NCBI GenBank assembly: GCA_033964015.1
Contig: CM066919.1
Span: 15,665,646 to 15,729,645 of the forward strand
From: Scolanthus callimorphus
Taxonomy: Eukaryota > Cnidaria > Anthozoa > Actiniaria > Edwardsiidae
Reading direction: 5' to 3'
DNA: 64,000 bases
Under the pieces are notes generated by a model. That model did no database searches, was not told the DNA's origin, and saw nothing but the letters and a program-made list of their open reading frames with translations. Position numbers and translations under genes: made by a program. Shown here in pieces: positions 1-10,675 of this stretch (the stretch's first letter is position 1; each line of letters begins with the position of its first letter).

Positions 1-1
1 C

Positions 2-806
2 CGGCAGGTCCAAAATGCATACCAGAAAATGCAGACCGGAAAATGCAGACTGGAAAGTGCAGATCGGAAAATGCAAATAGATTGTCACTGGCCCGATAGA
101 TTTTTACATCCAGATAGATTTTCATTTCCCGATATAATGTTTTGAAGCAGGCGGCTGCTCAAAAAGAGTAGCAGGCTGCAAATAATTAAAACCCGATGGC
201 CGAAATGCAAATTTCGTACTTCAAAGCAACAAGTTTAGTTTCCTCGCCTAGCCAATTCTGACTCAGACTCATGGATTCCAGTTTTATTTTATTTTAGCAA
301 ACAATGAGGTAAGCTTCAGGCTGCACTTAACAAAGTTCTGTGGTTCGAACTTTTCTCACAAAAGTAGCCCGGCTTATGTTTTGACAGCTCTGCTGTATCC
401 CCGATAGATATTTTGTATCAAAAGCACACCTGAAACATATTGAATCGTAGTTGTAGTTTTCTTTTAATTAGCGAAGGCAAATGTAAGCTAACATAGCGGT
501 AAAATAATCATATCGTTTCTTTTCTATGGAAATTCCTGAAATTTGCGTGCAAGATCGGAGATGAAAATGACCTTGAGATGTAAAAGATAAAACAATCGTC
601 TACATAGTAACGGCATCCTGACAGTCAAAATTCTTTAACTACATATTTCTGCCTTTTACCGCAGTTTGTCAGTGTTGTAATATAACTTATGTGCTAGCCA
701 TACCGTCACACAATGAAATAAAACTGTTCTTTTGAGTTTTCAGAGAGAATAGACCTGGTATGCATTTTCCGGTATGCATTTTTCAGTCTGCATTTTGGAC
801 CTGCCG
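2..806. mobile_element. Non-autonomous TIR DNA element with subterminal repeats
   Basis: The sequence opens with CGGCAGGTCCAAAATGCA and position 806 closes with its reverse complement, giving matched inverted termini of about 18 bp. Inside each end lie several near-copies of GGAAAATGCAGACC/T (left, about 15-75; inverted at right, about 758-795), which are subterminal repeats of the kind transposases bind. The interior is AT-rich and has no transposase reading frame, so this is a MITE-like or internally deleted element of about 0.8 kb. The left target-site duplication cannot be tested because the window starts one base outside the element. Superfamily is not assigned. Confidence 0.65.
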
Positions 807-3800
807 CGATCGAAACCGAAGGGACCGATGAAATTCAGGCTAAACACTTTATTTTTTCGCAATTTGCGTGCATTAGTAGTCATAACATGTCATAAGTAAT
901 CGAATTTGAAGGCTTGAGCCTGTTTTTGTCACAGTAGCTACATTTGCCCGTAGTAATCAAAATAATCCTCCAGATTAATATAGAAAAACGTTTCAATTGT
1001 TAGACAAATGCAATTCTAGGTTATTTTGACCTGTTATCAAGAGGATGGAATTGGCTTGTGATTTGAGCTATGTTCTTTTCAGAGAAGTGACCAGCAAGCG
1101 TGCGATAAGCCTGACTTTAATCTCCGTAACTGCATTAGCTGAAATGCGTCTCAACGTGTGCACAATAAAGCCAAGTGCACATTTTTTTTGAGTTGGTCAA
1201 CAATCAAATTGCATGGTCCTAGACATGAAACCATGACAAACGGGAAAACGAAATACGACGAGGAGACAAATAATTTAGCACAATAAATAAATAAAAAACA
1301 TTATGAACAGAAAAAAATAATTTCTTTACGCCTTGGATCTCATGCGATCTAACAACAGCAAGTCATTGCCTCGCCGCAATTTTTTTAGTACGTGTATATG
1401 GGATATATTAGTATCTGCCACATTTTAAAAGCCTTCATCAGGACAGAGGGCAACTGATACATGCCATTAGACTTTTTCAAAGTCCTTTACAAACATTTCG
1501 TGTTTAGTTGGGTATTTTCATTTCTCGTGCTTGGCGACTCATTTCAGCTCGTCCTTGATAGAGAGATCGATAGTTATCAGAGCCGCTAGTTGATGAGTGC
1601 CATTTTGGGTTGTCAATTCAAATATCGGGCACGAACATCAGCGAACATCACTCTGTGGGACCACGTTGTCTTAAAAATAATTCTTTCCTCGCCCGTGTAT
1701 TGTAGACAGAGAAAAATAAACAATTTTACAAATAGACCCCAATATAAGAAATAAAAGGCTCCCTAAACGCTAAAGATAGAATAGTATCTGACTCGTAACT
1801 AATCATTGCTGTTTTTAGTCCTTGAGGCGCGGTAACCTGAGCCTAGGAATTCGCATGGGCACCAATAAGTTTGCAAACATAATTACATCCCCCCCTCCCC
1901 CGGGCAATCGGCCCTGTGATGTGTTCTTCAGAGGTCAGAGAAAAATACGAGCGATTTTTTTCGCCCTTGCCCCATATTTCGCGCGGCCAAATTATCGAAA
2001 ATCTATCGTACTTGTCTCGGGCTTTTCTCCGGCCCTAAAACTGCACGGAAACGCTTGCCACGTGGGCTAACTAAGCATGCGGAATTTGTTCCTGCTACAG
2101 TAAACAAGTAAAAATGCAAGGGATGTATTTTCTTGCCGTACAGTAATCTCCTGCGCAGCCCTGCATAGGAGACTAGGCGTTCAAGGTATAAAACGATATT
2201 GGAAGCACATGGAGATAAATCCTTGAGGTAAGAAAACCCATGATTTTTTCCAACACAAGTCTTAAAAGTAGTACAGCTCAATCATCATCATTGCTTCCCT
2301 GCTGGTACATTTGTGGCCTTCAGGGCTCATCATGAACGTAACATTAGCTGATGAACTGTAGTATCCGAATGAATTTCCAGTTTATTATATCAGAGAAATG
2401 GTTATATCAGCTAACAAAGATAAAAAACTTTAAGAGCCCCCCGCGAAAAAATCGAAAAACCTTTACCCAACGTGAAGCACTTTTGCCGCGTCGTTCGCGC
2501 GGCAGTATCGAATTAACTCTTATAAATATTCTTTGATACATGATCATATCACGGTTTTTCAATTAAGAGATGCTTATTTTGCAGTGATTATTGAGCTTAG
2601 GCTACTATGCAATTATCCGTAAACCATAAAAAAAGCACATTGTTTCATATATGGAGTATAGACATGTTTGTTTTGTTGTGATTATGGAGTTCAGGCTACT
2701 ATAATGCAATCTGTAAACAACAAGACAGGATATGAAACCCGCTTTTGTGATTAATCATGCTCGAGGATCCAGCATGATTGTCAATGATATACAGTTGTGC
2801 TGTAAATTTACACATTGCACCAACTTGCGCAGGCCAAAAGAACAAACAAAACAGTTGCAGTTTGGTATTATTGGATGCAAAAGAAAGTAACTGCATGGAT
2901 AACTACAGTTTAAAATCCCACGTGTATTCGTTGTAAAAACCTACACATTGATTTGATTTGTCACTACGTTTGTGTTCTTGATTCATGTCAAAACTGACCC
3001 GGAACTAAACAGTGTGCGCTTTTATTTGGGCCGCCATGATGAATAAAAAAATGTGACGCCAAAGTTTCTTGTCTTGTGCCTAGCGCTCGGACTTGTGTTT
3101 GCTTCGAGATTAGGTCCGTTTGTTCAACCTTTGCGATAAAGAAAGAAAATAATTACTAACTATGGTTGGTTGTGTGTATTTTTGCTCCACGACTTTATCC
3201 AGGATTGCGAGCATTATATGCTTCCAAACTATGGATATCCAGCAGTTTCGTTGCTGTAATCTTATGGTGACATTTCAATTTGTGGAATTGCAGTGTACGC
3301 TCGGATAAAAACCAACGGGAAGCGCTGTTTTGTTAGTACTTGCTAACAAAATATAACTAGCTTTTTTTTGCACAATGGGGGTGCTTTGATATCACAAATT
3401 TTCATGGACGTCTTGCTTTCAAATCTCTTATTGGAGAAAAAGCAGGAAAATGCTGCGAATAACATACTTGACCTCATTTAGTGTCACAAATATGAACGCG
3501 CACGACATCTTGCGCGGGTCAACGAACAAGCAAAACACATTTGAATGCCAGTCCGCCTTGCACTTGGCGTAAATGCCAGCGAGTTTGTTCTCGCGCAAAG
3601 CTCTGTCGGTACTACAATTTCATATTATTAGATCTAAAAAAGTAACTGCAACTGCTACGAATCATATTTCGATTCGAGTGATTGAGGTGATTCCGGGGGT
3701 TTCAGGTCGTTGAATGTAATTCCTAGCGCTCTTTAATGATGCTAGTGTTTCGAATTTCATCTAGAGACTTCATTTCTACTCGATTTATTCTGCATTTGCT

Positions 3801-5490
3801 ACAAATCTTATTTCTCCAGGATACTTATAGCCCGCAATAGCTTTATACATACCTAATACGATTCTTATGCACGTTATAAACTGCGAGAAATACTAAGTTT
3901 TGCCGCCCCCTACGGATGCCAGAAATTATAGCCGTTGTCCGCTAGCTTCTCTGAATTCGAGATTCACGGCCAAGGGTTAGCTGGGGTTCATGCCGTGTGC
4001 GCGCAAAAGAATATATATACTAAGTAAAAGCAATTGCATTTATTTTGAATAGCCGATACTAGTAATTTATAGAGAATTATGTTGTATGATAAACAGTGTT
4101 TCCTTCCAATGTTTCAGCTTCATGTAAAAAGTGCTTTACAAGTACAGTGAGATTCGGATTTATACTGAGAGGGGAAGAAAATAATAATACTTGAATACAA
4201 AGATAATAATAATACAAAAAAGCACGTACTGGTTTAAGTTTGTTATAAAGATGCAGCGATCTTCAACCAGTGTTCACCGTTATTCGAAACTTACCGAGTG
4301 GTTATAAGCATTTAGTAAGAAATTGAAAGGTCGGCTTGCCCAAGCCATCAGTCCTTTCGCAAGGGATATATAACAAAAATCCACACTACAAGGTGAAAGG
4401 TGCCCTAGTGGTAACAGCACACCGCTTAAAGCCCTTATGTTAGGTATCTCATGTTTGCATCTCATTAAGGGTCACCTTCTGAAAGTGCCCTTCGCGACAA
4501 ATCCCTTTCACTAGGGGGAATGAGCGAAGCGCTCATTTTACAAGGGGCAGGTCGGAATTAAATTGTATGGTCGGAATTAAATTGACCCTTGTTTTTTGTG
4601 CATTTTAGTAAAAACAATTTGACCTCATTAAAAGACTTACAACTGATACCCTCTCCACCTATACTACTGACATTGAAGTTTATATTTGACAAGACGAAAA
4701 GCTGAGATTGCCACTGTTTGCCTGAAAGTTCTATGCAGCTCGTTGTGCTGTTAAGACCTCTTAAATGAGACGTTTTCGCGTGTCTACAGAAATGCCAATG
4801 CAAAGACTGCAAGACATTTTCTATGCTCTAGATTTCTTTGGCCGGCAGCGGTTACTATTTTCGCCTCACTTCACTAATTTACGTTTTATTTACCTTTCGT
4901 TTTAGCAAACGATGTCACACGCGCAACAGTCTACAACTGTAGACCGTTGTCTTAGAAAAAGGATGATCTAATTCAGTTCTTTTATCAATATTGGTGTAGA
5001 CCGTGTAGACCATAGACCGTTGCACTCGTTTCAATAAATCTAGTAGTAGGTTCACTTGGATGTAAAATATGCGATGTAAGGCTATTATTTTCTGTGTTGT
5101 TTACACTCATGTTGTTAAATTGAGCATTTCCATGATTTTGCTTGGCAGAAATGAGGAATACTTAGTTCGTCACGCAATGTATTACGTGACAGCTACCGTC
5201 CCACGTGTGGCCCTCAAATGACCAAATGTCAGCCCTGTTTCGTGGAAAAGCAGTATCGAAAGACAAGAATAGAATCATGTGATCACATACATACATACAT
5301 TATTGAGAACGACATAAATAGAGCACGCGCTACAGCAAGATACGCCTCAAACTTTAATGATATTTGTTAGATATTGTAAATATTGAAATATTCATGAGAA
5401 TACGTAATTTCACTTTATGCAAAAACACAATCCCCGCCAAAAACTGTCAAATTTTCTGATTTGTACCCGTGTAATTGTTGTTTTTTACTC
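807..5490. other. AT-rich DNA without a recognised gene
   Basis: No reading frame here is longer than about 100 codons and none resembles a known protein. Minor features seen: a diverged short duplication (about 2578-2626 and 2672-2720, sharing GAGCTTAGGCTACTATGCAA-like sequence), a doubled GGTCGGAATTAAATTG at about 4551-4583, and a tRNA-like fold near 4390-4478 that I rejected. Nothing else stands out. Confidence 0.6.
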
Positions 5491-5499
5491 ATTTACGAG

Positions 5500-6690
5500 C
5501 GATTTGGTAGCCAGAACGGCCGAGGAAACACAGATAAAGGTTGTGACTGAACTGTATCGAGCCGATTTGGATGAAGTTAAGGCAATATGAACCAAAACAG
5601 ACGGGGATTTTGATCAAGATGGAAATCTAATATATATACTATTAACAAAATCGCCAAAGTAGAAGAAGTTCTCGGCAAAATGGTCCCCGAAGAGAAACAA
5701 GAATACCTGTTTGGTTTACTGAATTGCTTAGAGAAGAAAGAGCCTGAGGATGAAGATATAAAAGAAGGGGAAGCAAAGTCTATAAAAAAGGGGAAATAAA
5801 TTCTAACTGGCAGCCCTTGGTTGGGAAAACCAGCATTTTGAGAAGGCAGTTTAAAATAATGGGACAGGTTGGGGAGGCGGATCAAAAGGAAAAACTGTCA
5901 TATAACTCTCTGCTTAGACAAATAAACACTGGGGTGGGACAGGGATATACTGATTAAGAACTTCTGGATGGGGTAATAAGAGCAATTGTTCCAGGACAGG
6001 TTCTTAGGCGCTATCTGGACTGTTTCAAATAGATTTCTCTGAATAGATTAAAGAAAATCCTAAGGAGCCATTATGGTGTGGAAAGTAGTACAGAAAGTAC
6101 TGTACCAAAGTCTCACATCATTGTACAAAGGAAACTCCACAGGCATTCCTGATGCGTGCTTTAGACCTAAGACAGAAGATCTTGTTCACAAGTACTGAGG
6201 TCCCAGGGAGAGGGATGGGTTATTATTATTGACACCATTAAATGACCAGCGGCTGCCTCCAAGGGACTGGAAGTAGTCGAAAAACCACTAGCGTCCCAAC
6301 AATGCAATTTTCGTGGTAAGTCAAGAACAACAGACAGCAAGATTAAACGTGTGCAATGTAAAACTGTCTGGTATTGCAATGACAATTGTCAAAAGCAGGA
6401 CTGGACACAGCATAAATTTGTCTGTCATGCAATAAAGCACATCTTCCACAGGATTCCCAATCGAGTGACGACACAGTGTTCGTGAGCAACATATCGGTTT
6501 TATTCGATGTTAAACTTGACTTAACCGCGGCGAACAGGACAGCAATTCCGTTCATTGGTTGGGCAGAGGTGAGGGTTAGATTGCCGTGTCAGTCGGGGAG
6601 GGCGAAGGAAGTTTATGTCCCATTTTTAGGTACAATGTTATCGAAGAGCTAGTACAAAAATTATTCACTTGGTGTTTGAATAATATGCCC
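5500..6690 (+). pseudogene. Ty3/gypsy-like gag-MYND-protease relic
   Basis: Read across several frame breaks, the plus strand carries gag-like blocks. About 5800-6060 has a QKEKLSYNSLLRQI block followed by LRRYLDCFK and LKKILRSHYG. About 6130-6200 has KETPQAFLMRALDLRQK. These are the conserved pieces of a gag family common in invertebrate Ty3/gypsy elements, from my memory of the family. A zinc finger follows at 6295-6441. Then a retropepsin-like flank reads RTAIPFIGWAEVRVRLP (about 6523-6580), and after a small deletion YNVIEELVQKL (about 6632-6665). No reverse transcriptase follows. Multiple stops and frameshifts mark it as dead. The family assignment is by motif memory, not by search. Confidence 0.6.
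6295..6441 (+). pseudogene. MYND-type zinc finger fragment
   Basis: The frame reads CNFRGK, then VQCKTVWYCNDNCQ, then KQDWTQHKFVC. This fits the MYND spacing C-x2-C-x3-C-x7-H-x3-C at the C-terminal half; the first CxxC pair is imperfect because only one Cys is visible. MYND fingers bind Zn and mediate protein contacts in chromatin and signalling proteins. Here the finger sits between gag-like and protease-like blocks, where Ty3/gypsy elements normally carry a CCHC knuckle. It could instead be an unrelated host-gene fragment, but its position argues for it being part of the element. Confidence 0.65.
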
Positions 6691-6699
6691 CTACCTTCC

Positions 6700-7240
6700 A
6701 GTTGACGAACAAGACTTCCAGGTGCCACGACGTAATGTATCTAGACGCCAGGAGGTTAGTTTTGAATGTAGAAATTGCATAAGAAAAATCTGTTCTTTAG
6801 ACATAAAAATATTACACAGAGTCGGAAAGTTAATAAATACCGAAAATTGTGTTTTCCTTGGCTGTCTTTTCAGGCAATGAATAATGCCAACTCATTAGGT
6901 CAATATGTTTGCCTCGTTTAGCTGACAACGGAGGGATGGCGACCTCAAACACTGCGCGATTACTATTTTATATTTTCTTTTGCGTTCGCTTTCGTGCTTG
7001 CTATGTAGCAACACATTAGTTTTATACTTGAGAAAATAGAAGTCAGTCCACTTAAGCGCAAATTTACAGTAGCGTTGTTCACTAATTGAGCAGGGTCTGG
7101 TCTCGACTTTGAATAGGGGGTGGGGGAAAAAGAAGAAAGTAATGTGTCGAGAAAACTGTCTTTCCATGAGAAAGTTGATTTCTGAGTGCATGCTCAACCA
7201 CTTTTTCGCTGATTATACTTACGGCAGCCAACAAGGGACA
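6700..7240. other. Intergenic, nothing recognised
   Basis: AT-rich sequence between the first gypsy relic and the minisatellite. I see no gene, RNA or repeat in it. Confidence 0.5.
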
Positions 7241-7255
7241 GCTACAAAACGAATG

Positions 7256-7422
7256 CATGCTGCTGCAAATAAAAATAAGTTGCTGCAAATAAATATATGT
7301 TGCTGCAAATAGAAATATGTTGCTGCAATAGAAATATGTTGCTGCAAATAAAAATATGAAGTTGTAAACAAAAATAAGTTGCTGCAAATAAGAGGTGCTG
7401 CAAACAAATAAACGTTCCTGCA
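7256..7422. repeat. 20-bp minisatellite GTTGCTGCAAATAAAAATAT
   Basis: About eight imperfect copies of a 19-20 bp unit, core TTGCTGCAAATARAAATA, run in tandem. One copy lost a base and one has GTTGTAAAC in place of GCTGCAAAT. It produces repetitive leucine/glutamine reading frames on both strands that are not genes. Confidence 0.85.
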
Positions 7423-7450
7423 AACTATTTGTGAGAATCACTGCGGGCGC

Positions 7451-7798
7451 GAAGTCTCATCAAGTGCTGCTAGGTTTTGCTATAGTTGTTGCCGAGAGCT
7501 TAAGTGCAAGAATCTGATAATGAGACAGACCTAATAACGATGTTGTCTCATCGTGGCTTTCGATACGATTCCATTGTTGATTTCCTTGAGAGAAAGGTCA
7601 CAAGATGTCCAACAGAACGCTGAAAAGGAGGCTGAGAGACTTGGATCTCAAGAGAAAAGGGCAGCCTATTGATGAATCAGAAATCGAAATACTTGTGAGA
7701 AAAGAAATGGAAGGTGCAGGGAGCCTTTCGGGGTACAGATATATTTGGCATGCCCTCCACTTACTATAGCAAAACCTAGCAGCACTTGATGAGACTTC
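7451..7798. mobile_element. Inverted repeat enclosing an integrase-transposon fragment
   Basis: The 35-bp arm at 7451-7485 (begins GAAGTCTCATCAAGTGCTGC) is repeated as its exact reverse complement at 7764-7798. The 278-bp interior contains a transposase-like fragment (see 7605-7769), whose stop codon lies in the right arm. The arms could be TIRs of a short deleted element or the scar of an inverted duplication. No convincing target-site duplication is visible outside the arms. Confidence 0.6.
7605..7769 (+). pseudogene. Integrase-core transposase N-terminal fragment
   Basis: A 54-codon frame starting MSNRTLKRRLRDLDLKRKG and ending GYRYIWHALHLL. The order 'TLKRRL..LxL' then 'GYRxxWxxL' is what I recall from the N-terminal part of eukaryotic rve/IS3-like integrase transposons, where it precedes the DDE core. 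Upstream, at 7575-7600, a different frame gives IVDFLE, which fits the helix before it with a frameshift. The DDE core itself is absent. Family placement (IS3EU-like) is tentative. Confidence 0.5.
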
Positions 7799-8520
7799 GG
7801 CCCTACAGTGGCTGCAAAACATCTTGAACAAGAAATGAAGAAGCACGAATCCCCTCATTCACCCGAAGCAGCCGCCATATTGGTCTGTGGGTTCAGTAAT
7901 CCCCTGGCACCTGCGCGCTCAGCCACTTTTGTTTGTTTACAGCAACTTTTTTTATTACAGCATGTCGGACTTTGGAGCCAAGTTGAAGAGGTTATCGTCT
8001 CACCACCAAGTTGAAGAAGATATCGACTCATTGTGACTTTGGAAATTTCTAGGACCATGTGTTGAGGGATTGTTTTGTGTGCAGCCTTAAAAGAGCCGAT
8101 TAAAACAAAACTGCTAAGCGAAAAAACCTTGAATTTCGCAAGGGCCGTGGAAGTTGCACAACCAATGGAAATGGAGGAACAAAAGTCTAAGGAACTGAAA
8201 GAAACCGGAGCATCCACAGTATCTGAATCGTCGCAGGTCTATCGGCTCGGAAATAAACCTTAAACGAAAGGAAAGAAAACTAGCAAGCAGCAAGGTGAAA
8301 AGACAAGGACACCGCTGTGGAAATACTCAACATGAAAGTAATATGCCGTGTCTGATAAGAAAGCATGCAGATCTAAGGAGTCAAAAGACACCAAGTATAT
8401 TGTGAAGAAAATGTGAATGATGATTCACTTGGTTTCTTTTGCACTCGTGCACGGGACGGTAAGGCTGTTTCAGCAATTATGATTGTGGAAGGCAAGGGAA
8501 TTTCAATGGAAGTAGATACT

Positions 8521-9096
8521 AGTTATTATGAAATACTGTAAATAGTTATAAACTCGATTGTATTTTTAATTAAACTATCTATCTATCTACATAAGCACAC
8601 AATCAATCAATCAATCAATCAATCGTTTATTCACCCTATTAGGCAGTAAAGCTGAATTATAAGGGGAGGCCATACAAAGTTACTGATAGTTAAAAGTTAT
8701 AAAGTTATTGAGAAGATCATTTGTTCCGTCATGTGCTGTTACGCACTACAGTGGCATAATAGCGTTATTAGTTTAATTTTATATTTAGCAGAAAGATATC
8801 GATAGCATGGACATCTATTACTGGTTAGCCTTGTGTTAACTAGCTAAGGACAATATTATGTTACATATGTTATCAGGTTTGTTGATTTAGATTCCTTTAG
8901 ACTCACGATAGCTTGTAAACGCCTTTAAAACCATTCCTTTTTTACCACTTATGTATGAGTGTTTAAATAAATTTCTAAGAGTATCGGAAGTTTGTTGGAC
9001 ACCTTTACGGTTATACTGCCGTCTGGGGTCGAGAACGTCCTGCAGCGGAATACGTCATCCGATATCGTTCCGATATCTATCTACATATCTATCTAG
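8521..9096. mobile_element. Insertion splitting the gypsy protease, with microsatellite tails
   Basis: This block sits inside the protease active-site codons: the left side ends at the D-T of the D-T/S-G motif, and the right side resumes with the A-S-S-A-V-I that normally follows. It contains (ATCT)4 at about 8576-8591, (AATC)6 at about 8601-8625, and ends in degenerate ATCT units at 9075-9095. Read on the minus strand, TAATTCAGC...GAATAAACGATTGATTG looks like a LINE 3' end with a GATT tail. So the insertion is probably one or more nested LINE ends. Exact borders are uncertain by a few bases. Confidence 0.5.
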
Positions 9097-9336
9097 AGCA
9101 TCATCGGCAGTTATTCCCAAGAAAATGTATGAGGAGAATTTGAGTCATTTGGAGCTTTTAAGCCAGCTAGCACCAACTTATACTGGAGCAGTTACCTTTG
9201 ATTGGAGAAACTGAAGTTTGTGTGGAGTGTCAAGGACTGAGGGCAAAGTTGCCTTTGATAGTTGCAGCTGTTGAGAGAAAACCTGCTATTCTGGGCCATA
9301 ACTGGCATCGTCTTGTTAAGTTGAATTAGCAGGAAC

Positions 9337-9383
9337 TCTTTAGTATTTCTACGGATGACTCTTTAGTATTTCTACGGATGAAT
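9337..9383. repeat. 23-bp tandem duplication
   Basis: ACTCTTTAGTATTTCTACGG followed by ATG is present twice head to tail within the gypsy relic. It is a local duplication of no evident function. Confidence 0.8.
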
Positions 9384-9529
9384 CAATAAACAGACTGCAA
9401 GGTTCAAGGGTGTGTTCGGCTCAGGTCTGGGTAAAATCCAACAGTTTGGAGCCAATGTTCATGTCTAGGCCCCACCTAGGTTCCATAAGGCTAGACCGGT
9501 TCCGTATGCCCTTAAGGTTACTGAGAATA

Positions 9530-10335
9530 CATACACGTCTTTAGTTTAACCAAAACATGTCAACCTATATATCGTTGGAAAGCTTATAGGTTTGCATCTC
9601 ACCCTACATTTGCTTATTGGGCTTATAAATTCCTTTAGAGAAAGATAATTTTATGACAAAGTAACTTTTTTTTCTGAAACAGAATCCATCAGAGGCAAAT
9701 CTAACAATTTGATGAGTAAAAGCAGATGATTACGTCTAACTCCTATGGATCACTTATATCTAAGCTCATGCACTATGCTAAGAATAACTGTGGCGCTAAT
9801 GCTATAATAACACAAGTTGGGCTCATGTGCTCATGTGCTGAATTTCATTGGCCAGAATTTCATGGGCATATTTTGAGCTCTGCTTAAAAGGCTTAATTAC
9901 ACGAGGCATTCTGGGTACTGGTAATTGGATACTTCTCATGTGATCTGTTGGAGTTATAGTTAGTAAATGACTCAGTCGACAGGAGAAGTGCTTACGGCTG
10001 AAGTGATCACAAATATTGTTTTGGAATCTTCTTCTTGCTTTCGTTCTTTGTGGAGTCCTTCATCCGTGGGTAAGACCCTCCTTCTTCCACCCCGAGCGGG
10101 GTCGAGGAAAAGGAACAGGGGCTGGAATTCTTTAGACGCTTTGGTACATCTGCTCAGAGTTCAAGTCGCGGGAACGCCCCCTATTTTGTGCTCACCCTGG
10201 CCAGGGCCTGAATGCTTTTCAAAACCCAAGATGCTGGCTAATCAGTGAATGGACTGGGTTATGATAAAAAAAACACCCAAGACCATCCTGTATGTACATG
10301 TACATCCTGTATGTACATGTATCTTGGGTTTTCTC
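9530..10335. other. Intergenic, small direct repeat only
   Basis: No gene recognised. A 19-bp unit CATCCTGTATGTACATGTA is duplicated in tandem at 10284-10321, just before the LINE fragment. Confidence 0.5.
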
Positions 10336-10345
10336 TACTGCGCAG

Positions 10346-10640
10346 ATGGCTCGTCACCACAACCTTGATGAGCATCAAGTCCAACTTACTGTTGATGGGC
10401 AGCCACTGGAGAGAGTACAGTCCACCTGCCTTCTCGGAACTGAAGTCCAACAGAACTTAAAGTGGCACAATGATTTTAAGACCAAAATCTCTTCCTGTTA
10501 TTCCACTTTATCTGTTCTCAGAAAATTAAAAAAAACCTAGCCCCTTTCCGTGTCAGAAAGCAACTTGCAGAAGCTCTAGTTTTATCTAACATAGATTTTA
10601 ATGACGTTGTGACTCACCCTGTGCCGGACTATCTTATAGC
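10346..10640 (+). pseudogene. LINE reverse transcriptase C-terminal fragment
   Basis: The frame from 10346 contains VQSTCLLGTEVQQNLKW and KISSCYSTLSVLRKLKK. After a one-base shift in an A-run (about 10525-10535) it continues PFRVRKQLAEALVLSNIDF and DYL. This is the thumb/connection region downstream of the RT palm in CR1/RTE-type LINEs ('LLGxxIxxxLxWxxH... ALVxSxIDY'). It is truncated on both sides and fuses directly, through a CGT run at about 10640-10674, into the BEL-1 gag frame. Confidence 0.7.
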
Positions 10641-10644
10641 GCCG

Positions 10645-10674
<30 letters not shown>
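10640..10674. repeat. (CGT)n microsatellite at the LINE/BEL-1 junction
   Basis: About ten CGT units encode a serine run in the hybrid ORF that begins at 10609. It marks the junction of the two elements. Confidence 0.85.

Positions 10675-10675
<1 letters not shown>

Larger units (their letters stand above)
7962..9525 (+). pseudogene. Ty3/gypsy gag-pro relic split by an insertion
   Basis: A short ORF MSDFGAKLKRLSSHH starts at 7962 after an AG acceptor-like site. At 8085-8260 a gag C-terminal block reads IKTKLLSEKTLNFARAVEVA, with a degraded zinc-knuckle region (HRCGNTQHESN, about 8310-8340). The protease follows: SMEVDT at about 8505-8520, interrupted, then resuming SSAVIPKKMYEENLSHLEL at about 9100-9160 and GETEVCVECQGLRAKLPL at about 9203-9255. 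The RT entry motif PRFHKARPVPYAL lies at about 9470-9520, after which homology stops. Stops and frameshifts are frequent. It is a second, independent gypsy lineage from the one at 5.5 kb. Confidence 0.65.

Noticed and set aside
4390..4478. tRNA-like fold with 7-bp acceptor stem AAGGTGA/TCACCTT and a CTTAAAG loop
   Set aside because: D-arm is plausible, but the anticodon stem and T-arm do not pair and there is no B-box GGTTCRA. At best a decayed tRNA or chance.
7082..7441. Minus-strand Leu/Gln/Phe-rich ORFs
   Set aside because: Translation of the 20-bp minisatellite.
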